DNA of 64,000 nucleotides from VRUE01 sp963702705 (GTDB lineage: Bacteria > Actinomycetota > Thermoleophilia > Solirubrobacterales > 70-9): assembly GCA_963702705.1 (NCBI GenBank), contig CAVPDR010000006.1:186001-250000 (forward strand), in the 5' to 3' direction. The translations under genes were made by a program, and so were the position numbers. Below are positions 25,438-33,574 of the stretch, in pieces (the first letter of the stretch is position 1; the number at the start of each line of letters is the position of its first letter). Under the pieces are notes generated by a model. The model was given only the letters and a program-made list of their open reading frames with translations, was not told the DNA's origin and searched no databases.

Positions 25438-28400
25438 ATGATGGAGAGTGGCGATCAAAGGCGAGGCTCATTAGCCCTGCCGAAGGTGTCGAATCGAGAG
25501 CGAAGTCGAACGCACTGGTGCCGCGCATCGATTGTCACCGGCCTCTGTCTTGTCGCAGCCTTGGCGGTGCCTACTTTTTCCCTCGCCGAAGTAACGACCC
25601 GGGGAGGGCCGGTCGAGACCCAACCGCATGTGTATGCGATTTTCTGGGGCTCGAGCTGGAACGGAGCGGCAGCAGCAGAACGTGGAGCGCTCGAAACCCT
25701 CTACAAACAGATTCCCGGCTCCGAATGGCAGGGCATCCTCACGCAGTACTGGGGCCCCGAAGGCTTCCCATCCCACAGCCTGTCCTTCACCTCCTACACC
25801 GACACCGCCCATGACGGTGCGCTCCCCAATGTGACGGACGCAGCGATTAGCACCGAGCTGAGCGCAGTCATCGCGGCAAACAAAGCCAACGGATGGCCGC
25901 AGAGCCCCAGCGTCAACGACCAGTTCGTACTTCTTACGCCGCCCGGCTCGCTCTACGCCACCCATCCAACCTTCTGCGGGTTTCATCAATACACGACTAA
26001 CGAACCCCAGACTGTCTACGCCCTCGTAAGCTGGGGTGCTCTCAATGAAGCTGGAGTATACAAAGACTGCGGCCACGAATTCACCGCGGCGCACGAGTTC
26101 GCCGAGACGGTTGTCGATCCCAGGCTCAACGGCTGGATGGATTGGGGGCTGGCTGAAGCGCAACAAGAAGGGGAGATCGCGGACATCTGCGGGCACGAAA
26201 ACGGGGGCGTGGTTGGAGGAGTAGCAGTGCCGGGGCTTTGGGACAACAGCTCCAAAGGACCTTTTGGCGAAAGCAAAGGCTATTGCTCGGGCGCGGACTA
26301 CGCCCCGCCGCAGAACGCGCCGCAGATCCTGACCGAAGCGGCCAGTGCGGCGCCCTTAGAAGCGACGCTCCACGGCACGATCACGCCCAATAAGCTGAAC
26401 ATCAGCTACTACTTCTTCGAATGGGGCACCGCCCCCAAAGCGTTCACCCATCGAACGACGCCGCAAGTCTGGTGTTGCGGCCTGTCCAAAGGCCCACCGC
26501 TCAGCGCCACCATCACCGGCCTTCAACGCAACAGTGCCTACTACTTTCGCCTCGTCGCCGAAAGCAAAAAAGGCCTCGTAAGCGCCGAAAACCCCGCGAT
26601 CGTCCCCGGACCGGAAATGAGCTTCACGACCCCCGACTGGCGCCCGACGGTCACGACCAACGCCCCAAGCGACGTCCGCCTGCACCAGTTGACGATGAAC
26701 GGCATCGCCAACCCGCACACCCTCAGCACGACCTACCACTTCGACTTCCTCAGCGATGCGAGCTGTCAGGCGAACATCGAAAAATTCGGCAAAGAACATT
26801 GCTTCGACGGCGCCACCAGCGTCCCGGCGAGCCCCGAAGGAATCGGATCGGGGACCAAAGACGTCGCGCTCGGCAAAACCGTCGAAGGGCTCGAACCGTG
26901 GGCCGGCTACGACTACAGGATCGTCGCCACCAATTCCGAAGCGACCACGTTCGGAGCCCGGATCACGGTCGCGACCAACGGCAAATGGACCCTCGAAGAC
27001 CCACCCGATCCGAAAGCCAGCAACTCCACCACCCTGGCCGACGTCTCCTGCACCTCCCAGACCTCCTGCCTGGGGGTGGGCTATGACAACTATGCGGGCC
27101 GCAGCCTGGGCGAGTTTTGGAACGGCACGAAATGGGCCCTGATCAGCGGCGGGGAAGCCCAGTACCCGACCGCGGTCTCCTGCGGGTCGAGCACCTCCTG
27201 CTGGGCGGTCGGCTCAAAGCTCTCCGACGCCAGCCCCCTGGTCCAGAGCTGGGCCCAAGAAGAAGGGGAATGGGGAAGCTCCGCGGCGACCAAACTCATC
27301 ACCCCCAGCGGTGGAACCAACCTCCACGTCAACGGCATCGCCTGCACCGCGGCGAGCGAATGCACCGCGGTCGGCTACTACCTCAAAGAAGGCCACAACC
27401 GAGCCCTGGTCGAGCGGCTCAAATCCTCCACCTGGACGCTGCAGACCCCGCCTGAACTCGCCGACGCCGTGCTCGAAGACATCGCCTGCACCGCGGCCAA
27501 CGCCTGCACCGCGGTCGGCTACCGCTCGGGCGCCACGCTCGAATCCCTCGCCGAGCACTGGAACGGCGAAAAATGGAGCACCGTCGCGGTTGGCGCTCCG
27601 ATCGGCAAAGGATTCGAACTGCTGCGGTTGAGCGCGATCTCCTGCACGGCGGCAAACGCGTGCATGGCCACGGGCTACTTCATCGACGAAGAATTCGAAG
27701 AAGGCCTGCCCTTCGCCGCCACCTATGAAGGCAGCAAATTCACGCTCACCTCGATGCCCAAACTGAGCGCGGGAACGGCGCTCGGCGACGTCTCCTGCAC
27801 CGCCGCAAACTCCTGCCTTTCAGTGGGGCAGACCGCAGGCGGCAAAAGCACCCAGGCCTTTGTCTGGAACGGCAGCGAATGGCTGGCGCAGGCCTCGCCG
27901 ACCCCCGCCGGCAAGACCGCCTGGCTCACCGGAGTCGCCTGCAACTCGCCACTTGCCTGCACGATCGTCGGCTGGGACTACGGCGGCGGCGAATGGCTCT
28001 CGCTGGCGGAGCGCTACAGCTCCAAATGGACCCTCGAAGACCCACCCGATCCGAAAGCCAGCAACTCCACCACCCTGGCCGACGTCTCCTGCACCTCCCA
28101 GACCTCCTGCCTGGGGGTCGGCTATGACAACTATGCGGGCCGCAGCCTGGGCGAGTTCTGGAACGGCACGAAATGGGCCCTGATCAGCGGCGGGGAAGCC
28201 CAGTACCCGACCGCGGTCTCCTGCGGGTCGAGCACCTCCTGCTGGGCGGTCGGCTCAAAGCTCTCCGACGCCAGCCCCCTGGTCCAGAGCTGGGTCCAGG
28301 AAGAAGGGGAATGGGGAAGCTCCGCGGCGACCAAACTCATCACCCCCAGCGGTGGAACCAACCTCCACGTCAACGGCATCGCCTGCACCGCGGCGAGCGA

Positions 28401-29064
28401 ATGCACCGCGGTCGGCTACTACCTCAAGGAAGGCCACAACCGAGCCCTGGTCGAGCGGCTCAAATCCTCCACCTGGACGCTGCAGACCCCGCCTGAACTC
28501 GCCGACGCCGTGCTCGAAGACATCGCCTGCACCGCGGCCAACGCCTGCACCGCGGTCGGCTACCGCTCGGGCGCCACGCTCGAATCCCTCGCCGAGCACT
28601 GGAACGGGGAAAAATGGAGCACCGTCGCGGTTGGCGCTCCGATCGGCAAAGGATTCGAACTGCTGCGGCTGAGCGCGATCTCCTGCACGGCGGCCACCTC
28701 GTGCATGGCCACGGGCTACCTCGCCGACGAAGAAGTCGAAGAAGGCCTGCCCTTCGCCGTCATCTACGACGGCAGCAAATTCTCTCTTGCACCGTTCCCG
28801 AATCTAAGCGAAGGAACAGTGCTCGCCGACATCTCCTGCACGGCGGCAAACTCCTGCTTGACGGTGGGGCAGACCTCTGGCGGGGTCAGCACCCAGGCCG
28901 TTGTCTGGAACGGCAGCGAATGGCTGGCGCAGGCCTCGCCGACCCCCGCCGGCAAGACCGCCTGGCTCACCGGAGTCGCCTGCAACTCGCCCCTCGCCTG
29001 CACGATCGTCGGCTGGGACTACGGCGGCGGCGAATGGCTGTCGCTGGCGGAGCGCTGGGAATGA
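25438..29064 (+). CDS. Large secreted HExxE-type protein with duplicated SCT..CxAVG propeller repeats
   Basis: A 1208-residue exported protein; ATG at 25438 or 25441 after AGGAGAG. Signal peptide about 33-57 (ASIVTGLCLVAALAVP). The N-terminal domain has CGHEFTAAHEFAETVVDPR with His219-Glu220-x-x-Glu223, a probable zinc site of secreted metallopeptidase-like proteins; GEIADICGHE follows. Residues about 290-510 are Fn3-like. From residue 516 come two 347-residue units, each with several repeats of the form SCTxxxxCxAVGY...WNGxxW, probably beta-propeller blades with a Cys pair per blade. Related repeats are common in actinobacterial secretomes. Protease activity is a guess. Confidence 0.8.
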   Translation: MMESGDQRRGSLALPKVSNRERSRTHWCRASIVTGLCLVAALAVPTFSLAEVTTRGGPVETQPHVYAIFWGSSWNGAAAAERGALETLYKQIPGSEWQGILTQYWGPEGFPSHSLSFTSYTDTAHDGALPNVTDAAISTELSAVIAANKANGWPQSPSVNDQFVLLTPPGSLYATHPTFCGFHQYTTNEPQTVYALVSWGALNEAGVYKDCGHEFTAAHEFAETVVDPRLNGWMDWGLAEAQQEGEIADICGHENGGVVGGVAVPGLWDNSSKGPFGESKGYCSGADYAPPQNAPQILTEAASAAPLEATLHGTITPNKLNISYYFFEWGTAPKAFTHRTTPQVWCCGLSKGPPLSATITGLQRNSAYYFRLVAESKKGLVSAENPAIVPGPEMSFTTPDWRPTVTTNAPSDVRLHQLTMNGIANPHTLSTTYHFDFLSDASCQANIEKFGKEHCFDGATSVPASPEGIGSGTKDVALGKTVEGLEPWAGYDYRIVATNSEATTFGARITVATNGKWTLEDPPDPKASNSTTLADVSCTSQTSCLGVGYDNYAGRSLGEFWNGTKWALISGGEAQYPTAVSCGSSTSCWAVGSKLSDASPLVQSWAQEEGEWGSSAATKLITPSGGTNLHVNGIACTAASECTAVGYYLKEGHNRALVERLKSSTWTLQTPPELADAVLEDIACTAANACTAVGYRSGATLESLAEHWNGEKWSTVAVGAPIGKGFELLRLSAISCTAANACMATGYFIDEEFEEGLPFAATYEGSKFTLTSMPKLSAGTALGDVSCTAANSCLSVGQTAGGKSTQAFVWNGSEWLAQASPTPAGKTAWLTGVACNSPLACTIVGWDYGGGEWLSLAERYSSKWTLEDPPDPKASNSTTLADVSCTSQTSCLGVGYDNYAGRSLGEFWNGTKWALISGGEAQYPTAVSCGSSTSCWAVGSKLSDASPLVQSWVQEEGEWGSSAATKLITPSGGTNLHVNGIACTAASECTAVGYYLKEGHNRALVERLKSSTWTLQTPPELADAVLEDIACTAANACTAVGYRSGATLESLAEHWNGEKWSTVAVGAPIGKGFELLRLSAISCTAATSCMATGYLADEEVEEGLPFAVIYDGSKFSLAPFPNLSEGTVLADISCTAANSCLTVGQTSGGVSTQAVVWNGSEWLAQASPTPAGKTAWLTGVACNSPLACTIVGWDYGGGEWLSLAERWE
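26983..29064 (+). repeat. 1041-bp tandem direct duplication
   Basis: Copy 1 is 26983-28023 and copy 2 is 28024-29064, each exactly 347 codons. The first 680 bp or so of the two copies differ at only a few bases, while about 700-870 bp into the unit the copies diverge to encode different residues (DEEFEEGLPFAATYEG against DEEVEEGLPFAVIYDG), and the end is again almost identical. This pattern fits recent duplication or ongoing gene conversion. Confidence 0.95.
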
Positions 29065-29068
29065 TCGA

Positions 29069-29161
29069 TGGGCGGTACTGGGCTCGAACCAGTGAACCCA
29101 AAGCAGTGCAAGTGGCCCTCTGGAGTGCCCCCGTTTCTCCGGACAGGGCGATCTACCCCCC
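29069..29161 (-). other. tRNA-derived relic (T-arm and acceptor, no anticodon arm)
   Basis: On the minus strand ACTGG-TTCGAGC-CCAGT (29077-29093) is a perfect T-arm, followed directly by ACCGCCC (29070-29076) and an A discriminator. ACCCCCC at 29155-29161 gives the opposite acceptor strand GGGGGGT, pairing at six of seven positions, for a 93-nt total. Just before the T-arm comes GCACTGCTTTGGG, like the 5' half of an anticodon arm, but its 3' partner is missing. It is therefore not a working tRNA. It abuts the stop of the 25438 gene. Confidence 0.45.
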
Positions 29162-29193
29162 GATCTGATGGAGTCCTTGATCGGGGGTAGATC
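29150..29193. terminator. Long inverted repeat, possible terminator
   Basis: GATCTACCCCCCGATC (29150-29165) and GATCGGGGGTAGATC (29179-29193) are complementary apart from one extra C. The hairpin lies between the tRNA relic and the acylphosphatase fusion gene, overlapping the assigned ATG at 29168; it may terminate the upstream transcript or the real start of the next gene may be the GTG at 29198. Confidence 0.4.
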
Positions 29194-29989
29194 AAACGTG
29201 AGCTTGGAACGAGCCGGGACATCGCCGACAAAGCGAGCGGACAAGGATGCGGAGGCGGTGCGCGTCGTGGTGCGCGGTGGCGTTCAGGGCGTCGGCTTCC
29301 GCGATGCAACGGTGCGGAGGGCGGCCGAGCTTGGCGCGATGGGCTGGGTGCGCAACGGCGAGGACGGCGAGGTGCTCGTCCACGCTGAGGGATCCAAGGC
29401 GGCGATCGAGGGGCTGGTGGGGTTCCTGGGTGAAGGACCGCCGGCCGCTCGGATCTCCGCGGTGGACGTCGAGAGCGTCAAGGTCGAGGGGCACGAGCAG
29501 TTCGCGGTTCGCGGCGTCAGCGCCGGGGCCTTCGTCGTCCAGGAGCACGCCGCCACCGCTCACCATTTCGATCTGCGCCTTGAGGTCGACGGCACAATGC
29601 GCTCCTGGGCGGTGCCGAAGGGCCCCTCGATGGACCCCGCCGTCAAGCGTCTGGCGGTTCAGGTCGAGGACCATGAGATCGCCCACAACGACTTCGAGGG
29701 CCCGACCGAGGGCGGCGCCGTGATCGTCTGGGACCGCGGCTCCTACGAGCAGGGCGGCCGCGTCGCCTGGCCCGAGGCGCTCGAGCGCGGCCACGCCGTC
29801 TTCGTCCTCCACGGCGAGAAGCTCAGCGGCGGCTTTGCCCTGCAGCGCACCCGCCTCGGCGAGAAGCCCCAGTGGCTGCTGATCAAGCGCCGCGACGAGG
29901 AGGCGCGCCCGGGCTCGGACGTTGTCGCCGAGCAGCCGCGGTCGGTGCTCAGCGGCAGGGCGCTCGACGAGCTGCTGGAGTCGCCCTAG
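29168..29989 (+). CDS. Acylphosphatase fused to a LigD-type 3'-phosphoesterase domain
   Basis: A 273-residue two-domain protein. Residues about 29-115 are an acylphosphatase: VVVRGGVQGVGFRDATVR with catalytic Arg45, and GWVRNGEDGEV with Asn63. Residues about 121-245 are a DNA-ligase-D phosphoesterase (PE) domain: QEHAATAHHFDLRLE gives His127, His133 and Asp135 with the same spacing as the catalytic trio of Pseudomonas LigD PE, then SWAVPKGPS and VEDHEIAHNDFEG (the usual Tyr near the last His is His here). PE trims 3' ends during DNA repair. The fusion is unusual. Start may be ATG 29168 or GTG 29198. Confidence 0.85.
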   Translation: MESLIGGRSNVSLERAGTSPTKRADKDAEAVRVVVRGGVQGVGFRDATVRRAAELGAMGWVRNGEDGEVLVHAEGSKAAIEGLVGFLGEGPPAARISAVDVESVKVEGHEQFAVRGVSAGAFVVQEHAATAHHFDLRLEVDGTMRSWAVPKGPSMDPAVKRLAVQVEDHEIAHNDFEGPTEGGAVIVWDRGSYEQGGRVAWPEALERGHAVFVLHGEKLSGGFALQRTRLGEKPQWLLIKRRDEEARPGSDVVAEQPRSVLSGRALDELLESP

Positions 29990-30597
29990 CGGCCTTTGCG
30001 CTTTGCCGCTTTACGCGACCCGGTCGCGGCGGTTTTCCGTGTTTTTCGTTTGCCCGAGGCGGGTTTTTTGGCCGGTGCCCGGCGTTGCGCGGCCGGCACA
30101 TCCTCGGTTGCCACCGCACTCGCGAGTGACTTGATCTGGCCCTCGAGGAACTTCGCCATTCGCTCCTCCTCGCGGCGGATGTCGCGTGCGAGCTTTGCCG
30201 TCTCTTTGTCATTCACCTTCTTGGCGAAGGTCTCGATCGCAAGATAGGTGGAGATCTCCTCGTGCTCGCTGAAGTACTCGGTCTTGGCGTTCTTCAGCAT
30301 CTTCTCCTGCTCGCCGCTGCCGCGGATCATGTGCAGCGGCCCCTTCGCCACCGCCGTCGCCGTGGCGACAACGCTTTGGATCGCGTGCCCGCCCCCGCCG
30401 AGCTCCTTGATCCGGCGCTCGAGCTGCTTGGCATGTCCTTTGGTTTCTTTGAGATGAGCTTTGAGGCGCTTTTTGTAGGGCGCCTTGGTGGTCATCGCGA
30501 TGTGTACCTCGAGGGCCGTTTCCAGCTCCTTCTCCTTACCGTAGGCCTCGTTGAGGTACTGGACCAGCTTTGCGTCGCGCTCGTTCAAATCAGTCAT
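29986..30597 (-). CDS. DUF892 (YciE/YciF) ferritin-like protein with basic tail
   Basis: A 203-residue protein. Residues 1-160 form a four-helix ferritin-like bundle typical of DUF892 (YLNEAYGKEKELETALE ... GHAKQLERRIKELG ... EYFSEHEEISTYLAIETFAK), with Glu/His residues suited to a di-metal site. Residues about 165-203 are a Lys/Arg/Ala/Pro tail (RRAPAKKPASGKRKTRKTAA) of histone H1 type, suggesting DNA contact like Dps-type proteins. Members are stress-induced. It converges on the phosphoesterase fusion with a 4-bp overlap. Confidence 0.85.
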   Translation of the reverse strand: MTDLNERDAKLVQYLNEAYGKEKELETALEVHIAMTTKAPYKKRLKAHLKETKGHAKQLERRIKELGGGGHAIQSVVATATAVAKGPLHMIRGSGEQEKMLKNAKTEYFSEHEEISTYLAIETFAKKVNDKETAKLARDIRREEERMAKFLEGQIKSLASAVATEDVPAAQRRAPAKKPASGKRKTRKTAATGSRKAAKRKGR

Positions 30598-30679
30598 CTA
30601 GCCTCTTTCCGGATCGCAGGGGACCGTCCCGGGTACCCGGTGATGGAGTTCCTAAGCTGAGGTCTATGGTCCGTGGGCA

Positions 30680-31405
30680 ATGCTGACGGTCGACGAGCTG
30701 ACGGTTGCCGACGCGCCGCAGGCGTGGTCGGCGCTCGGCTTCACCCTCGACGGCGATACCTGCGTCCTCGGTGAGTTGCGGATTCGCCTCGCGGGCTCGA
30801 AGGCGGGCAAGGGCCTGGTCGGCTGGTCGCTGCGAGGGATCGAGGCGGCGGAGCTCGACGGGCTGGCGACGAAGCGTTCGGACCGGGAGCCGCCTGCAGG
30901 GCGACCGCCTCACCCCAATGGCGTCGCCGCGCTCGACCACGTCGTCGCCATCTCTCCCACGCTCGATCGCACCGTGGCCGTGCTGGAGTCGGCCGGCCTC
31001 GACCTGCGCCGCATCCGTGAGGAGCCGACCCCGGCGGGCGCCCCGCGGCAGGCGTTCTTCCGTCTCGGCGCGACCATCCTCGAGGTCGTCCAGGAGCCCG
31101 CCGAGGCGACCGAGCGCGCCGGCGGTGACCGCCCCGCCTTCTTCTGGGGCCTCGCCTTCGTCTGTCCGGACCTCGACGCAACCGTGGCCGGACTCGGCGA
31201 TCGCGTCAGCGAGATCCGCCCCGCCGTTCAGCCCGGCCGCCGCATCGCCACCCTGCGACGCTCGGCGGGCCTGACGGTCCCAGTTGCGCTGATGACGCCA
31301 CCGCCAAAAGGCGGGGCACACGTGCGGAGCCTGATTATGGGCGCCCAGGCTGACCCTGCTTTGTCTGGCGAGCTGGATCAAGCGTTCCCCGACACGACCG
31401 ACTAG
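30680..31405 (+). CDS. VOC (glyoxalase-like) family protein
   Basis: A 241-residue protein built from two vicinal-oxygen-chelate modules. The second half reads GVAALDHVVAISPTLDRTVAVLESAGL and FFRLGATILEVVQEP, with Glu in ILEVVQ as a usual metal ligand, while the N-terminal module (DELTVADAPQAWSALGFTL) is degenerate. It resembles uncharacterised actinobacterial VOC proteins; whether it is an enzyme is unknown. The ATG at 30680 lacks a clear Shine-Dalgarno sequence. Confidence 0.8.
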   Translation: MLTVDELTVADAPQAWSALGFTLDGDTCVLGELRIRLAGSKAGKGLVGWSLRGIEAAELDGLATKRSDREPPAGRPPHPNGVAALDHVVAISPTLDRTVAVLESAGLDLRRIREEPTPAGAPRQAFFRLGATILEVVQEPAEATERAGGDRPAFFWGLAFVCPDLDATVAGLGDRVSEIRPAVQPGRRIATLRRSAGLTVPVALMTPPPKGGAHVRSLIMGAQADPALSGELDQAFPDTTD

Positions 31406-31432
31406 GTTCAGGAGGCCGACCCGGCTTACCCG

Positions 31433-32197
31433 TCAGCCCACCTGCTCGGTCGGCCGGATCAGGACCTCGTTGAGCGAGACGTGCCAGGGGCGGGTGACTG
31501 CGTAGGCGATCGCGTCGGCGACATCGTCGGCATCGAGCGTCTTGATGTCGGTGAAGCGGCCGCGCACCTCATCGCGCACTCCATCGCGGATGTGGTCGGT
31601 CAGCTCGGTGTCGACGGCGCCGGGCTCGATGATCGTCGAGCGGACCCTGCGCTTGGCGAACTCCTGGCGGAAGGACTCGCTAAAGGCGCCGACGCCGTGC
31701 TTGGTCAGGTTGTAGACGCCGGAGCCGGCACGGGCGATGCGTCCGGCGACGGAGCTGATGTTGACCACGTCGGCGCAGCCGCGCTCCGAATCTTCGACTG
31801 CCGAGAGCAGGTGGGGGAGGGCGGCGTGGGTGGTGTTGATCAGGCCCTTGAGATTGAGGTCGATCATCCGCTCCCACTCCTCGGTCGGCGCGCCCTCGAT
31901 CGGCCCGAGCAGCATCTGGCCGGCGTTGTTGACGACGATGTCGAGGCGGCCGAGCTCGTCGACGGTGCGGTCGACTGCGTCGACTGCCTGCGCCTGGTCG
32001 GTGATGTCGGACTGGATCGCCAGTGCGGTGTGGCCGCCGCCACCGATCTCAGAGGCCAGCCGCTCCAGCCGCTCGAGGCGGCGCGCCGCAACCGCGACCT
32101 TCGCCCCCTGCGCCGCCAGCGCCCGTGCCGCCGCCTCGCCGATTCCACTGCTGGCGCCGGTGATCAGGGCGACCGTTCCTTCAAGTGAGGTGGGCAT
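31433..32197 (-). CDS. SDR-family NAD(P)-dependent oxidoreductase
   Basis: A 254-residue classical short-chain dehydrogenase. TGASSGIG (residues 13-20) binds the nucleotide, NNAG at about 90-93 is conserved, and catalytic Ser148, Tyr162 and Lys166 (YNLTK) are present. It ends with VSLNEVLIRPTEQ, as in the SDR subgroup with NADP and unknown alcohol substrates. The Arg pair in AVAARRLERL suggests NADP(H). Convergent with the VOC gene and divergent from the FGE-like gene at 32262. Confidence 0.92.
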   Translation of the reverse strand: MPTSLEGTVALITGASSGIGEAAARALAAQGAKVAVAARRLERLERLASEIGGGGHTALAIQSDITDQAQAVDAVDRTVDELGRLDIVVNNAGQMLLGPIEGAPTEEWERMIDLNLKGLINTTHAALPHLLSAVEDSERGCADVVNISSVAGRIARAGSGVYNLTKHGVGAFSESFRQEFAKRRVRSTIIEPGAVDTELTDHIRDGVRDEVRGRFTDIKTLDADDVADAIAYAVTRPWHVSLNEVLIRPTEQVG

Positions 32198-32261
32198 TTG
32201 GGGTGGTCCTTTCGGGTTGGGTTGCGCTCAAGCTTTCGAGTACCCGGTCGATGAGCGCAAA

Positions 32262-33536
32262 ATGCCGACTTCCCAAGTTGTACTCGTCGCCCTGCGAAAT
32301 CGCCTGGTCCTGGCGCTGACCCTCGTCGCGATGGCGGCGCTCGCCGCGCCGGCGATGGCAGCCGCCAGTCCGGCGCCCGCGGTTCTCACCTTCAGGACCG
32401 TCAAAGTCGGCGCTCCAGGCAATCCCTCGGTCGGCATCGTTCCCTTCACCGACGCGGTCTACGCCTCCTGCGCCGAAGTCGTCCCTGCCGAAAAACAGCC
32501 GCCGTGCCAGCAGGTGGGTGGCGTCAACTACCGCTATGGCATCGGCCAGCTCAAGGTAACCGTCGCCCAGTACGTCGCCTTCCTCAACACCGTCGACCCC
32601 GCGGGCCGCAACCGGCACAAGCTCTACAGCGCCAACGAGAGCTCGACCGAATGGCCCAAGTACGGGCAGATCGACTTCGCCCCCGGCGCCGCCGCTGGCC
32701 ACCACTACTCGGTCGCCTCGACGGAATGGGCCGACAAGCCCTACGGCTTCGCCAACTTCCTGCGCTCGGCCCGCTTCGCCAACTCTCTTTACAACGGCCG
32801 GCTGCTCTCCAAGCAGGCCAGCGCCGCCAACGGCTTCAGCTACGTCACCTACAGGGTGCGGCTCTCGCGCCAGACCGAGCAGGGGATGTACGACATGAAG
32901 GTGCGGGCGATGACCCGCTCGCACAAGCGCGGCTTCGTCATCCCCAGTCAGAACGAGTGGATCAAGGCCGCCTACTACGACCCCAACGGGGGTGGCAAGT
33001 ACTCCTACTGGCAGTACCCGACCAACCCAGGCGCCTTCGGCGACGAAGGGGCCGCGGCGCCGCACTCGACCACGCTCGACCCGACCAGCGGCGATGTCAC
33101 CAACGCCTCGACCCAGCCGCTGGCGAACTTCCACGCCGAAGGCCAGCCGGCCCCGAGCTGGTGCCCCTCCGCCTTCTCGGCCGAAGAATGCTCCTCGGTC
33201 AACCCCTTTGGCATGAACGCGACCACCTACGCGAAGGCCTACCAGGGCAGCCTCGAGACGGTCGGTCAGGCGAAGACCACCTCACCCTGGGGAACGCTCG
33301 ACCAGGGCGGCAACGCGGTCGAGTGGACCGACACGATCACGCCGCCGCCGTTCGGGGCAAAGGGACACCGGGTCTGGCGACGGCTCCACGGCGGCATCGC
33401 CAACGCCCCCGTCTACCAGCTCTGGCTCTCGGCGGTCGGCCTGCAGCCGCAGGACAACACCTTCTACACGGCCACCTATCCCTGGCTGGGGATTCGGGTC
33501 GGCGTGATCGGCGACCTCAAGCTGGGTAAGCGCTGA
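32262..33536 (+). CDS. Secreted FGE-sulfatase (SUMF1)-domain protein, catalytic Cys absent
   Basis: A 424-residue exported protein. Signal peptide about 12-38 (LVLALTLVAMAALAAPAMA). The remainder resembles the formylglycine-generating-enzyme (SUMF1) fold: YRYGIGQLKVTVAQYVAFLN, PSQNEWIKAAYYDP, TLDQGGNAVEWTD, HRVWRRLHGG, and WLGIRV near the end. The paired Cys residues near the C-terminus that bind copper in true FGE are missing here, so it is unlikely to make formylglycine. It lies upstream of a beta-propeller gene and a sulfatase gene, a context that suggests a common extracellular process. Confidence 0.75.
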   Translation: MPTSQVVLVALRNRLVLALTLVAMAALAAPAMAAASPAPAVLTFRTVKVGAPGNPSVGIVPFTDAVYASCAEVVPAEKQPPCQQVGGVNYRYGIGQLKVTVAQYVAFLNTVDPAGRNRHKLYSANESSTEWPKYGQIDFAPGAAAGHHYSVASTEWADKPYGFANFLRSARFANSLYNGRLLSKQASAANGFSYVTYRVRLSRQTEQGMYDMKVRAMTRSHKRGFVIPSQNEWIKAAYYDPNGGGKYSYWQYPTNPGAFGDEGAAAPHSTTLDPTSGDVTNASTQPLANFHAEGQPAPSWCPSAFSAEECSSVNPFGMNATTYAKAYQGSLETVGQAKTTSPWGTLDQGGNAVEWTDTITPPPFGAKGHRVWRRLHGGIANAPVYQLWLSAVGLQPQDNTFYTATYPWLGIRVGVIGDLKLGKR

Positions 33537-33574
33537 GCGGTCGGCGTCCGCGGGCCTAAATAGGCTCGCCGCGG

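Noticed and set aside
26983..29064. CRISPR or short-repeat array
   Set aside because: The repeat is a coding duplication of 347 codons; no short spaced repeats are present anywhere in the window.
29069..29161. Possible selenocysteine tRNA because of its 93-nt length
   Set aside because: No TCA anticodon loop, no long variable arm pairing and one acceptor mismatch; only the T-arm and acceptor look like a tRNA.
32262..33536. A functional formylglycine-generating enzyme for the nearby sulfatase
   Set aside because: The C-terminal Cys pair needed for copper and catalysis is not present, and a signal peptide exports the protein.
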